A stretch of DNA of 64,000 nt from Kiritimatiellia bacterium. Its GTDB lineage: Bacteria > Verrucomicrobiota > Kiritimatiellia > RFP12 > UBA1067. A program made the position numbers and the translations under genes. This document shows positions 1-7,962 of this stretch, piece by piece. Under the pieces are notes generated by a model. That model was not told where the DNA came from. It did no database searches and saw nothing but the letters and a program-made list of their open reading frames with translations. The stretch lies in the NCBI GenBank assembly GCA_017514235.1, contig JAFWKK010000081.1:27834-91833 (forward strand), in the 5' to 3' direction. The number at the start of each line of letters is the position of its first letter. Positions within the stretch are counted from its first letter, which is position 1.

Positions 1-2
1 TT

Positions 3-371
3 CGTGTCGTTGTCTCGAAGAGCGGGAATTTGCCGAGGAACGCGCAGGTGTTCGCGGACGGCGTTCCGAACAAGACGTTTGTCTTTGACGATGCGAGGAA
101 GGCACTTGTCGAGCTTGGCAAGATGGGCGTTCTTCATGTTCTCTGCGAAGGTGGCTTGAAGCTGGCGAGATCTCTTGCCGAAGACGGACTGGTCGATAGC
201 TGGTATTCGGTAGTGTCGCCGTGCGTGATCGGGAGCCGTTCAATCCGCGATAAGATTGTATTTCATTCGGCGGCTGCAACGCGCGACGCGCATTTCACCG
301 GTGGCGACTTGATGATGAACAGCTACAAGGCGAAGGAATTCCGGAAAGGCGGAACATGTTCACTGGACTGA
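3..371 (+). CDS. ribD: RibD C-terminal reductase domain (5' end outside window)
   Basis: The frame is open from the window edge and ends in the reductase half of the bifunctional riboflavin protein RibD, which reduces the ribosylamino-pyrimidine intermediate with NADPH in the cytoplasm. Visible signs are a VVVSKSGN strand near the edge, the LCEGG loop typical of the RibD/dihydrofolate-reductase-like fold (about position 155-170) and a tail resembling RibD C-termini. The deaminase half must lie upstream. The 3' end overlaps the next gene by 16 nt, so the two riboflavin genes are translationally linked. The N-terminus cannot be judged here. Confidence 0.85.
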   Translation, partial: RVVVSKSGNLPRNAQVFADGVPNKTFVFDDARKALVELGKMGVLHVLCEGGLKLARSLAEDGLVDSWYSVVSPCVIGSRSIRDKIVFHSAAATRDAHFTGGDLMMNSYKAKEFRKGGTCSLD

Positions 372-988
372 TTCAGAGGATCGGAACCGTAAGACGCGTC
401 TCGCGTGGCGCAGGACTCGTCCTTGAGATCGCGGCGGACGAGCCATGGGCGAAGCCGCTTGAAGAAGGCGAGTCGGTCGCCGTCAACGGCGCGTGCCTTA
501 CGGTCGTCAGGTGCGACGGCTCGCGTTTCACGGCGGACGTTCTCGAAGAGACCGAGTCGCGCACCGGCCTTGGCGATCTAGTTCCGGGCGTGAAGGTGAA
601 CCTGGAACGTGCGCTTCGGGCCGGCGACGCTATGGGAGGACACATCGTGCAGGGGCATGTTGACTGCCGTGGCACGATAGCCGAGAAGGTTCCGAAGGGA
701 CGCGACTTCCAGTTGCGCATCCGCTGCGGACGCGTCCTTGCCGCACAGTCCGTCTTGAAAGGGTCGGTGACTGTGGATGGCGTGTCGCTTACGATCAGCG
801 CCCTTGGAAACGACTGGCTTGGCGTCGATCTCATTCCCACGACGGCAGCGGAGACGACACTCGGGTCGAAGCGCGTCGGCGACACGGTCAACCTTGAAGG
901 CGACATTGTCGGAAAGTACGTCGCAAAGGCTGCGGAACGCCGCGGGCTGACCGAAGACGCGCTGAGCCGCGCAGGGTTCATGGCGTAG
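356..988 (+). CDS. ribE: Riboflavin synthase, alpha chain
   Basis: A 210-residue protein that makes riboflavin from two molecules of dimethylribityl-lumazine. It starts with the family hallmark MFTGLI and contains two lumazine-binding repeats, the second beginning around residue 95 at GGHIVQGHVD, with the NLE and SLT motifs expected in each repeat. Length is normal for the family. It overlaps the upstream ribD reductase frame, so a ribD-ribE operon is likely. No ribBA or ribH gene follows; the next gene has its own promoter. Confidence 0.95.
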   Translation: MFTGLIQRIGTVRRVSRGAGLVLEIAADEPWAKPLEEGESVAVNGACLTVVRCDGSRFTADVLEETESRTGLGDLVPGVKVNLERALRAGDAMGGHIVQGHVDCRGTIAEKVPKGRDFQLRIRCGRVLAAQSVLKGSVTVDGVSLTISALGNDWLGVDLIPTTAAETTLGSKRVGDTVNLEGDIVGKYVAKAAERRGLTEDALSRAGFMA

Positions 989-1001
989 CGCAAAACTTTT
1001 A

Positions 1002-1010
1002 TGGTATAAT
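1002..1010 (+). promoter_or_regulatory. Extended -10 promoter before iorA
   Basis: TGG-TATAAT lies 27 nt upstream of the iorA start codon, just after the ribE stop. I see no convincing -35 hexamer at 16-18 bp. A strong Shine-Dalgarno (GGAAGGGAG) follows at 1026-1034. Confidence 0.7.
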
Positions 1011-1037
1011 AGCCAAAACAGTTAAGGAAGGGAGAAG

Positions 1038-2810
1038 ATGAAGAAGTTTCTTAGCGCGAACGAAGCTGTCGCCCATGCGGCGGCTCAGGCCGGGTGTGTG
1101 GTTGCGTCGGCATATCCCGGCACGCCGTCGACGGAGATACTGGAGAACATAGCGAAGTTCAAGGACACTGTCAGGTGCGAATGGGCGGTGAACGAGAAGG
1201 TGGCTATGGAGACTGCGATAGGCGCCTCAATGGCTGGGGCGCGTTCGCTGACTGCCATGAAGCATGTGGGGCTCAACGTCGCGATGGATCCGCTGATGAC
1301 GTTCACCTTTGTCGGTCCGCTCGGCGGCATGGTGGTGGTTTCGGCCGATGATCCCGGCATGCACTCCTCTCAGAACGAGCAGGACAACCGCAACCTCGCT
1401 AAGTTCGCCCGTGCGCTGCTGCTCGAACCTTCCGACAGCCAGGAGGCGTATGACTTCACGGTGAAGGCCTTCGAGCTTTCCGAGCGGTTTTCCGTTCCCG
1501 TCATCTTGCGCCTTACGACCCGCACGAGCCACAGCGCGTCCCTCGTGGAGCTTGGCGATTTCCATCCGGCTCCGCATCCGCTCCTGCCGTACAAGAAGGA
1601 CATACGCCGTAACATACCCGTCCCGATGTTCGCCCGCGGACAGCGCATAAACGCCCAGCGTCGCACCGAGGCTATGGAGCGCGAGGCGAACGTCTCCGAA
1701 TTCAACAAGGTTGTAGCGCCGGCGGAGGGGACGGCGAAGCTCGGCATTGTCACCTCGGCAGTCGCATTCCAGTACGTCCGCGAAATATTCCCAGACTTCC
1801 CGATTCTCAAGCTGGGTTGGACGAATCCGCTTCCCAAGGCGCTTGTCGCGGATTTTGCGAAAAAGGTGGAGAAGCTGCTTGTCGTGGAGGAGCTGGATCC
1901 GTTCCTTGAGGACCAGATACGCGCGATGGGCATTGCGGTCGTTCCGCACGAGACCGAACTGAACATGATGGAGCTTAACGCCGACCGGTTGCAGAACCTG
2001 CGCCACGAGCTTCTTAGCGACGTTCCGGCGGCAAAGGAGCCGAAGGTTGCGGAGGGGCTGCCGACGCGTCCGCCTGTGCTCTGCGCGGGATGCGGGCACC
2101 GCGGCGTGTTCTACGTGCTGCACAAGCTTGGCGCGACGGTGACGGGCGACATCGGCTGCTACACGCTCGGTGCGTTTCCTCCGCTTGATGCTATGGATTC
2201 CACGATTTGCATGGGCGCGTCGATAGGCAACGCCGCAGGCATGAAGAAGGCAGGTCTCAAGGGCCGCATCTGCGCCGTCCTCGGCGACTCTACCTTCTTC
2301 CACTCCGGCATGACCGGAATCCTTTCGGCCCGTTACAACGGCACCCCGGTTACGACGGTCGTCCTCGACAACCGCATCACGGGCATGACCGGCCATCAGG
2401 ACAACCCCGGCAGCGGCAAGACGCTCGACGGTTCGCCTGCGCCGGTCACCGAGATCGACGCGATAGCGAGGGCTTGCGGCTACACGAAGGTGGCGACGGT
2501 CTCTGCCGACGACCTGGGCGAGCTGGAGCGTGTGCTGAAGGATGCGATGGACGGCGACGAGGGCGCGCTGATCATAGCCTACGCTCCGTGCCGCATCGCG
2601 GCGAAGCTCACCAAGGAAGGCCTTTGCGAAGTCGATCCGGAGAAGTGCAAGGCGTGCGGCGCGTGCTTCAAGCTCGGCTGCCCAGCCATCACGCGCGGAG
2701 CGGAAGTCGCGCCCGGGCGCTTCAAGATGGCTATTGACGCCAACCTCTGCGCCGGTTGCAAACAGTGCTCCCAGGTCTGCAAGTTCGGCGCCATCAAGCG
2801 CGTAAGGTAA
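1038..2810 (+). CDS. iorA: Indolepyruvate:ferredoxin oxidoreductase, alpha subunit
   Basis: A 590-residue thiamine-diphosphate iron-sulfur enzyme subunit that oxidatively decarboxylates aryl pyruvates (from Trp, Phe, Tyr) and reduces ferredoxin. The N-terminal pyrimidine-binding domain begins SANEAVAHAA and carries the AYPGTPSTEI motif; the ThDP domain has CAGCGHRG (about residue 350) and GDIGCYTLG; the C-terminus has two 4Fe-4S clusters with CKACGACFK and CAGCKQCSQVC. Length is normal. The partner iorB is not next to it, which is unusual, since the two subunits are commonly adjacent. It must lie elsewhere if the enzyme is functional. Confidence 0.93.
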   Translation: MKKFLSANEAVAHAAAQAGCVVASAYPGTPSTEILENIAKFKDTVRCEWAVNEKVAMETAIGASMAGARSLTAMKHVGLNVAMDPLMTFTFVGPLGGMVVVSADDPGMHSSQNEQDNRNLAKFARALLLEPSDSQEAYDFTVKAFELSERFSVPVILRLTTRTSHSASLVELGDFHPAPHPLLPYKKDIRRNIPVPMFARGQRINAQRRTEAMEREANVSEFNKVVAPAEGTAKLGIVTSAVAFQYVREIFPDFPILKLGWTNPLPKALVADFAKKVEKLLVVEELDPFLEDQIRAMGIAVVPHETELNMMELNADRLQNLRHELLSDVPAAKEPKVAEGLPTRPPVLCAGCGHRGVFYVLHKLGATVTGDIGCYTLGAFPPLDAMDSTICMGASIGNAAGMKKAGLKGRICAVLGDSTFFHSGMTGILSARYNGTPVTTVVLDNRITGMTGHQDNPGSGKTLDGSPAPVTEIDAIARACGYTKVATVSADDLGELERVLKDAMDGDEGALIIAYAPCRIAAKLTKEGLCEVDPEKCKACGACFKLGCPAITRGAEVAPGRFKMAIDANLCAGCKQCSQVCKFGAIKRVR

Positions 2811-2822
2811 GGGGGGAAGGCG

Positions 2823-4031
2823 ATGGAGCGGGTCGTGCTGGTAAAGGGTCGCGACTTCAGCGTCCGGCGTCGCCATCCCTGGATATTCTCCGGGGCGATC
2901 GATGGCGAAACGCAGGGAATCGAATCCGGCGAAACGGTCGAGGTTGTTTCACACGGCGGCGAGCTGCTCGGCTACGGGAGCTATTCGCCGGCGTCACAGA
3001 TCCGCGTGAGGATGCTTTCTTTCGTTGGCGAACCGCCGCCCGACGGGTCGTTCGTCGAGTCCCGTGTCGCCGCGGCGGTGGGCCGGCGTGCCGGATTCTT
3101 TGCTAATGCGGCTACGAATGCGATGCGTCTCGTGAACGCCGAGGCTGACCGGCTCCCCGGAGTCGTCGCCGACTACTATGCCGGTTGGGTCGTCTGCCAG
3201 TTCACGAGCGCGGGAGCGGAGCGCGTAAAGCATGAGGTCGCGGCGGCGCTCATGAAGTTCGCCCCTGGCTGCCGCGGCGTGTCCGAGCGAAACGACGTCG
3301 ACGTCAGGGCAAGGGAAGGTCTGCCGGTCGGCGCGGGCGCGGCGGCGTTCGCAGTCCTTGCGGGCGACGAGCCGCCCGAACTGATAGAGATCGCAGAAGG
3401 GGAGATTCCTTTCCTCGTGGACGTGCGGCGCGGACACAAGACTGGCTTCTATCTGGATCAGCGTGACGCGCGTGCGGCGGTCGGCCCACTCGCGAACGGG
3501 GCTGAGGTCTTGAATTGTTTCGCATACACTGGTGGCTTCGGACTTTATGCACGGGCCTGCGGAGCCGTGTCCGTCACCCAGGTGGACGCCTCGGCGGACG
3601 CCCTTGCGCTTGCGCGGCGCAACGAGGCCCTGCGCCATCTCTGCGGCACAGAGATGCGCTATGTCGAGGCGGACGTGTTCCGCTATCTCCGCGCCTGCCG
3701 CGACGAGGGACGCCAGTTCGACCTCGTGGTGCTGGATCCGCCGAAGTTCGCCGCTTCGAAGTCGCAGCTCATGAAGGCGGCGCGCGGCTACAAGGACATC
3801 AACCTCCTAGCGATGAAACTTCTGCGTCCGGACGGCATGCTGGCGACCTTCAGCTGTTCTGGGGCGGTGACGCCCGTGTTCTTCGACAGAATCCTCGCCG
3901 AGGCGGCGGAGGACGCCGGCTGCGACTTTCAGCTTCTTTCCCGCACGCGTCCGGGCGCAGACCACCCGACGGCTCTGTCGTTTCCGGAAGGCGATTACTT
4001 GAAGGGCGTGATACTAAGGAAGATATCATGA
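2823..4031 (+). CDS. RlmI-like 23S rRNA (cytosine-C5) methyltransferase
   Basis: A 402-residue class I SAM-dependent RNA methyltransferase. An N-terminal PUA-type domain (about residues 1-80, RRRHPWIFSGAI) is followed by the linker motif VRRGHKTGFYLDQR, a Rossmann fold with NCFAYTGGFG (SAM loop) and the LDPPKFA motif of the RlmI/RlmK group. A strong SD (GGGGGGAAGG) precedes the start. It ends in an ATGA overlap with the next lipoprotein gene. Orthology to E. coli RlmI (C1962) is likely but not proven, so I leave the symbol blank. Confidence 0.88.
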   Translation: MERVVLVKGRDFSVRRRHPWIFSGAIDGETQGIESGETVEVVSHGGELLGYGSYSPASQIRVRMLSFVGEPPPDGSFVESRVAAAVGRRAGFFANAATNAMRLVNAEADRLPGVVADYYAGWVVCQFTSAGAERVKHEVAAALMKFAPGCRGVSERNDVDVRAREGLPVGAGAAAFAVLAGDEPPELIEIAEGEIPFLVDVRRGHKTGFYLDQRDARAAVGPLANGAEVLNCFAYTGGFGLYARACGAVSVTQVDASADALALARRNEALRHLCGTEMRYVEADVFRYLRACRDEGRQFDLVVLDPPKFAASKSQLMKAARGYKDINLLAMKLLRPDGMLATFSCSGAVTPVFFDRILAEAAEDAGCDFQLLSRTRPGADHPTALSFPEGDYLKGVILRKIS

Positions 4032-4942
4032 AGATTAGGGCATGGCAGATGCTTTTCCTGACGGCTGCGGTTGCAGTCGCTTCTGGCGGGTGCCTTTTGG
4101 CGAAGACCGACGAACCTGATGCCGTGAAGGTGCTCATGATCGGGAACAGCTTCTCCATTTCATGCCTGAAGCATCTGCCGCAGGTGGCGCAGGGCTGCGG
4201 CGTAGACCTCGACCTGGCGTCGCTCTACATCGGCGGGTGCTCGATGAAGCGCCACGTGGAGAACATTGAGAAGGCGGAGTCCGACCCGACCTTCCGTCCC
4301 TACCTGTTCGACCGCTGCGTGAAGGGCCATATGGAGAAGCGGGTGCACAGGAACATACCGGAGACGCTGAAGAGCGAGGCGTGGGACATAGTCACCATAC
4401 AGCAGGCAAGCAGCGAAAGCATCGACTCCGGCACGTTCAGCCCGTACGGCGACAAGCTGGTGGAAGTGATCCGCCGGCTTGCGCCGCAAGCCAAGATAGT
4501 GCTGCAGGAGACGTGGAGCTACACCCCGTGGGACAAGCGCCTTGCGAAATGGAAGATCAGTCAGGACGAGATGTATGCGAAGCTCCATGAGTCATACAAG
4601 GCGTTCGCCGCCAGGCACGGCCTCCCGGTCATTCCGATGGGGACTGCCGTGCAAGAATGGCGTCGGCGCCTGCCGGTGAAATATACCGAGAACTCGTTTG
4701 GAGGCGATGTCGTGGGCGGACGCAACCAGCGCAAGGAGGACATGTTCAAGAGAACGCCAGACAACAAGTGGATTCCGAACAGCGACGTTTTCCATCTCGG
4801 CAACAACGGCGAGTACTTTCAGGCGCTTGTATGGGCGGCGGCGCTTTTTGACGACGTGGACCTTGAGGAGCTTGAATACCGCCCCGAATTCGTCTCGGAG
4901 GACGAGGCGAAGCTGATGCGCGAAATAGCGGCAGGGCTGTAA
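4028..4942 (+). CDS. DUF4886 / SGNH-like lipoprotein
   Basis: A 304-residue predicted lipoprotein; the signal peptide ends in a lipobox (SGGC, Cys about residue 20). The mature part begins VKVLMIGNSFS, matching the first SGNH-hydrolase block with Ser as candidate nucleophile. Near the end DVFHLGNNGEY supplies the Asp/His pair expected in block V. This is the DUF4886 arrangement, whose members are putative esterases often found near glycan-degradation genes. The start is chosen at the ATG overlapping the methyltransferase stop because a signal peptide follows immediately; a longer open frame upstream lacks one. The substrate is unknown. Confidence 0.75.
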   Translation: MKIRAWQMLFLTAAVAVASGGCLLAKTDEPDAVKVLMIGNSFSISCLKHLPQVAQGCGVDLDLASLYIGGCSMKRHVENIEKAESDPTFRPYLFDRCVKGHMEKRVHRNIPETLKSEAWDIVTIQQASSESIDSGTFSPYGDKLVEVIRRLAPQAKIVLQETWSYTPWDKRLAKWKISQDEMYAKLHESYKAFAARHGLPVIPMGTAVQEWRRRLPVKYTENSFGGDVVGGRNQRKEDMFKRTPDNKWIPNSDVFHLGNNGEYFQALVWAAALFDDVDLEELEYRPEFVSEDEAKLMREIAAGL

Positions 4943-5035
4943 AATGCTATGCCGCCACGCCCGGGAACTAGACGATTCCGGATGGCGTCATCGACGGATT
5001 GCGATGCAGATTCCCGTGGTTCACCGTGCCGACGC

Positions 5036-5914
5036 CTAGCCTTTTGTGCGCCAGAGGCTGGGGGGCGTGCCGACGAGTCTGGTGAACATGCCTGAGAAGT
5101 GCTGATGCGAGCAGAAGCCCATCTGCAGTGCGATGTCGGCGATTGTCAGGTCGGTCGTGCGCAGGAGTTCCTTTGCCCGGCGTATTCGGCATTCGTTCTG
5201 GAACTTGAGCGGCGGCAGTCCCGTTGCCTTGCGGAAGCGGTTGATGAAGTGCGTCTTTGAGATTGATGACTTCGCGGCCAGCTCTGTTACCGAGAACGCT
5301 TCTCCGGGGTTGGCCGCGATGGTCTCTGCGATACGGACGATTTCAGCGTCGCATTCCCGTTTTGCGCCGCGTTGTTCGGAACGTTCCAGCAGAAGAAGGA
5401 TGAGCGACAGGAAGAGGTTGCGCATGCGGGCCGATGAATACGCTGACTTTGGACTGTCGTGGAGCTTGAAGATCATTGCAAACATCTTCTCAACTTGCGT
5501 GGCATGGGTGCTGGCCGAAACCGTTGGCGGGAGTTTCATGAGCCGTTGCCAGATTGCGAGCGATTCGTCCGGCGGCAGCCCTAACAGGGCGTTTGACGCC
5601 GAATTGCGCATAAGAAAGTAGTAGATGCAGAGGTTTGCCGGCCTGTTTGTGAGATTGTGAGGCCTGTTCGGGCGATTGATGAAGAAGTCACCCGGCATGA
5701 CAGGGTGTATCTGCCCTGAAACGTTCAGCGCGAGTGAACCTCTAGAGCAGAAGCCAATTTCCATCATGTTGTGGTGGATATGTGGTTCTGTCGGCAAGCG
5801 CGTCCTTTGGAACCGAGATACACCAAGCTGTGTGACGCCTGCAAGTCCGCACGTTTCAGGGTTGACCGTGCGGCTGTCTGACGTGGTTTCATACTTGGTT
5901 GCTATTTTCTTCAT
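5036..5914 (-). CDS. AraC-family transcriptional regulator with cupin sensor
   Basis: A 292-residue regulator. The N-terminal cupin-like sensor (about residues 40-125) includes HIHHNMMEIGF and the GDFFINRPNRPH stretch. The C-terminal double helix-turn-helix (about residues 190-287) has the AraC signature ending ADIALQMGFCSHQHFSGMF. Such proteins usually bind a sugar and control adjacent carbohydrate genes. It is the only - strand gene here and faces away from the GntR-GH28 gene. Its -10 element lies only 6 nt before the ATG, so the mRNA is probably leaderless. The inducer cannot be deduced. Confidence 0.88.
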   Translation of the reverse strand: MKKIATKYETTSDSRTVNPETCGLAGVTQLGVSRFQRTRLPTEPHIHHNMMEIGFCSRGSLALNVSGQIHPVMPGDFFINRPNRPHNLTNRPANLCIYYFLMRNSASNALLGLPPDESLAIWQRLMKLPPTVSASTHATQVEKMFAMIFKLHDSPKSAYSSARMRNLFLSLILLLLERSEQRGAKRECDAEIVRIAETIAANPGEAFSVTELAAKSSISKTHFINRFRKATGLPPLKFQNECRIRRAKELLRTTDLTIADIALQMGFCSHQHFSGMFTRLVGTPPSLWRTKG

Positions 5915-5920
5915 GCCGGT

Positions 5921-5929
5921 ATTTTACCA
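5921..5929 (-). promoter_or_regulatory. Extended -10 promoter of the AraC gene
   Basis: On the minus strand TGG-TAAAAT ends 6 nt before the ATG at 5914. With a usual start point 6-8 nt after the -10 box, transcription would begin at or next to the start codon, leaving no room for a Shine-Dalgarno. Confidence 0.6.
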
Positions 5930-5958
5930 TATCTTCCCAAGGCCCGAGCAGGAACCAT

Positions 5959-6033
5959 GGCGCGTTCGCGATTGCTCTCGCCAACGCGAACATAGCCTCG
6001 GCCTACGAGCAGTTTCAGCGTTATCTCGGTGTT
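5959..6033 (+). pseudogene. Relic of a sodium:solute symporter gene
   Basis: This 75-nt stretch translates in one frame as GAFAIALANANIASAYEQF followed by QRYLGV. The intact SSS symporter in this window (about 25090-25160) has GFAIVLANGDLASAYEQF followed by QRYIGM, so the relic is a piece of a paralogous symporter's C-terminal half. It has no start, is flanked by unrelated sequence and lies between the AraC promoter and the GntR-GH28 gene. It is in frame with that gene but lies upstream of its promoter. Confidence 0.75.
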
Positions 6034-6077
6034 CCAACACAATGTTTGCAGGGTGGATTTTCGCTGTTGGCAGAATT

Positions 6078-6086
6078 TGATATAAT
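6078..6086 (+). promoter_or_regulatory. Extended -10 promoter of the GntR-GH28 gene
   Basis: TGA-TATAAT lies 16 nt before the ATG at 6103, giving a predicted 5' leader of only about 9-10 nt with no good Shine-Dalgarno. Confidence 0.6.
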
Positions 6087-6102
6087 TGTGTGCGAGACAG
6101 GC

Positions 6103-7947
6103 ATGGAAGAGTTCAAATACAAAACGATCTATGAGACGCTCAAAACCGAGATTCTGGGCGGCAAGTATTCGTCGGGGCACCGCTTTCCGAGCGAGGCGCA
6201 GCTGATCCGGCGTTTCGGAGGTTCGCGCATAACGGTCATCCATGCGTTGCAGGAGCTGAGTCGGCTTGGCCTCATCGTCAGGCGAAAGGGGCAGGGCTCG
6301 TTCCTCTCGCGCCGCGCCGCGAACTACGGGCGTTCAATCGGCCTGATCGTGCCGATCTCCCGTGGCGAGATATTCCCTCCGATCTGCCGCGAGGTTACGC
6401 GGCTCGCCCAGCAGGACGGCTACTCGATACACCTCGCCGATCTCTTCGCCGTGGACGCTGGGAGCCGTGTTTCGGAGGCACGGCGCATTGCGGAGGGCTT
6501 TGCGGCGCAGAACATGATGGGCGTGATTTTCCACTTGACGGATGGAGTAGCCGACGCCCAGCGCATGAACGATGCCGCGCTCTCCGTGTTCGACTCGGCA
6601 GGAATACCGGTGGTGCTCACGGACTGCGACCTGACCGTGCGTCCGATCGAAGGCGACGCGACGGCTGCACTGCAGAAGGCGTTCGACGACTGCTTTCTCG
6701 CAGGCGGCGGAACGGTGACGGTCGAGAAGGGAGAGTACGCAGTGGGGGGACTGCGCCTCAGAAGCAACACCACTCTTCTTTTGAAGAGCGGCGCGGTCCT
6801 GAAGGCGAGCCGGAACTGCGACGACTACGACATTCTCTCGAACGACAGGATCGAGCCGGTGCCGGAGGGGGATTTCGCGCCGGGCGTTGTCTGGGTGACG
6901 CCGTCGAAGCGCAAGACCAACGACCACATCCTCAAGTGCGCAAGCCGCTGGAACAACGCCGTCATACGCATCCTCCGCGCGCGCAACGTACGGGTCATCG
7001 GCGAGCCGGGCTCGGTCATCGACGGATGCGACAGCTACGATCCCGTCGGCGAGGAGCATTTCCGGGGCGTCCACGGGGTGTCCGTGCATGATTCGGTGAA
7101 CTGCACCTTTCGCGGCTACATGATACGCAACACCGGGAGCTGGGCGCACAACGTGTGGCGCTCGTCGGACCTCGGGTTCGAGGATCTGACCATCCTCGGC
7201 GGACACGACGGGATCCACATCACGACGTGCGACCGCGTGAGGATCGCGCAATGCACGATGAAGACAGGCGACGACTGCGTGTCGGGATTCGACAACGAGG
7301 ACGTCACTGTGCGCGGCTGCAGCCTGAACACCGCATGCAGCGCGTTCCGGTTCGGAGGCCGCCGCGTCCTGGTCGAGGACTGCCGCGCGTGGGGGCCAGC
7401 CGAGTATCCGATCCGCAACTCCCTGCCGAAGGCCGACCAGATCGCCGGCTCGCACGGAAAGCCAGGCGCGGGCTGGCGGACGCTTCTCGCGCTCTTCACG
7501 TACTATTCCGACTTCACGGTCAAGGTGCGGCGCGATCCCGGCGCGATCACGGTACGGAACTGCCGCGTCGAGAACGCGCAGCGTTTCCTGCACTACAATT
7601 TCTCGGGCAACGAGACGTGGCAGAAGAACCGTCCGCTCCGGAGCATCCGTTTCGAGAACGTCGAGGCGGCGGGGCTTGCCCTGAGCCTCTGCGCCTACGG
7701 AGACGCCGAGTCGAAGCTGTCGCTTGCGCTGAAGGACTGCCGTCTTTCGTTCGCGAAGCCGCAGCGCGAGCTTGTGAGGGCGGCGCACGTGGAGGCGCTT
7801 TCAATGGACGGCGTTTGCGTGGAAGGCGTGGACGGTCCGTGCGCCCGCTCATGGGGCGACGTGGCGGTGCCGGAGCTGCGCGATTTCGCCGGTGCCGAGC
7901 CCAATGTAGTCGAGGCTGACGAGCCGTTCCGCGTGAATCCAATCTGA
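6103..7947 (+). CDS. GntR/LacI-type regulator N-terminus fused to GH28-like beta-helix
   Basis: A 614-residue chimera. Residues 1-75 form a GntR winged helix (FPSEAQLIRRFG, RRKGQGSFL). Residues 80-175 start a LacI-type sugar-binding domain (IGLIVP, then SAGIPVVLTDCD) that breaks off about halfway. From about residue 177 it becomes a pectinase-like right-handed beta-helix: DATAALQKAFDDC, AGGGTVTVEKGEY, then HDGIHI and KTGDDCV, where GH28 enzymes keep their catalytic Asp residues. There is no signal peptide, although GH28 enzymes are normally exported. The ATG is chosen just after the promoter; the frame is also open further upstream. It is either a deletion fusion that created a pseudogene or a sensor-enzyme hybrid. 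An assembly join is also possible. Confidence 0.8.
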   Translation: MEEFKYKTIYETLKTEILGGKYSSGHRFPSEAQLIRRFGGSRITVIHALQELSRLGLIVRRKGQGSFLSRRAANYGRSIGLIVPISRGEIFPPICREVTRLAQQDGYSIHLADLFAVDAGSRVSEARRIAEGFAAQNMMGVIFHLTDGVADAQRMNDAALSVFDSAGIPVVLTDCDLTVRPIEGDATAALQKAFDDCFLAGGGTVTVEKGEYAVGGLRLRSNTTLLLKSGAVLKASRNCDDYDILSNDRIEPVPEGDFAPGVVWVTPSKRKTNDHILKCASRWNNAVIRILRARNVRVIGEPGSVIDGCDSYDPVGEEHFRGVHGVSVHDSVNCTFRGYMIRNTGSWAHNVWRSSDLGFEDLTILGGHDGIHITTCDRVRIAQCTMKTGDDCVSGFDNEDVTVRGCSLNTACSAFRFGGRRVLVEDCRAWGPAEYPIRNSLPKADQIAGSHGKPGAGWRTLLALFTYYSDFTVKVRRDPGAITVRNCRVENAQRFLHYNFSGNETWQKNRPLRSIRFENVEAAGLALSLCAYGDAESKLSLALKDCRLSFAKPQRELVRAAHVEALSMDGVCVEGVDGPCARSWGDVAVPELRDFAGAEPNVVEADEPFRVNPI

Positions 7948-7962
7948 CAGGAGGGAACTGAC

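Noticed and set aside
1227-2876. A 549-residue open frame on the - strand opposite iorA
   Set aside because: It mirrors the codon structure of a strong GC-rich gene, has no family motifs and would be Arg/His-rich; it is a shadow frame.
5899-6102. Upstream extension of the GntR-GH28 protein
   Set aside because: The extension encodes the symporter relic and lies before the promoter; GntR proteins start at the winged helix.
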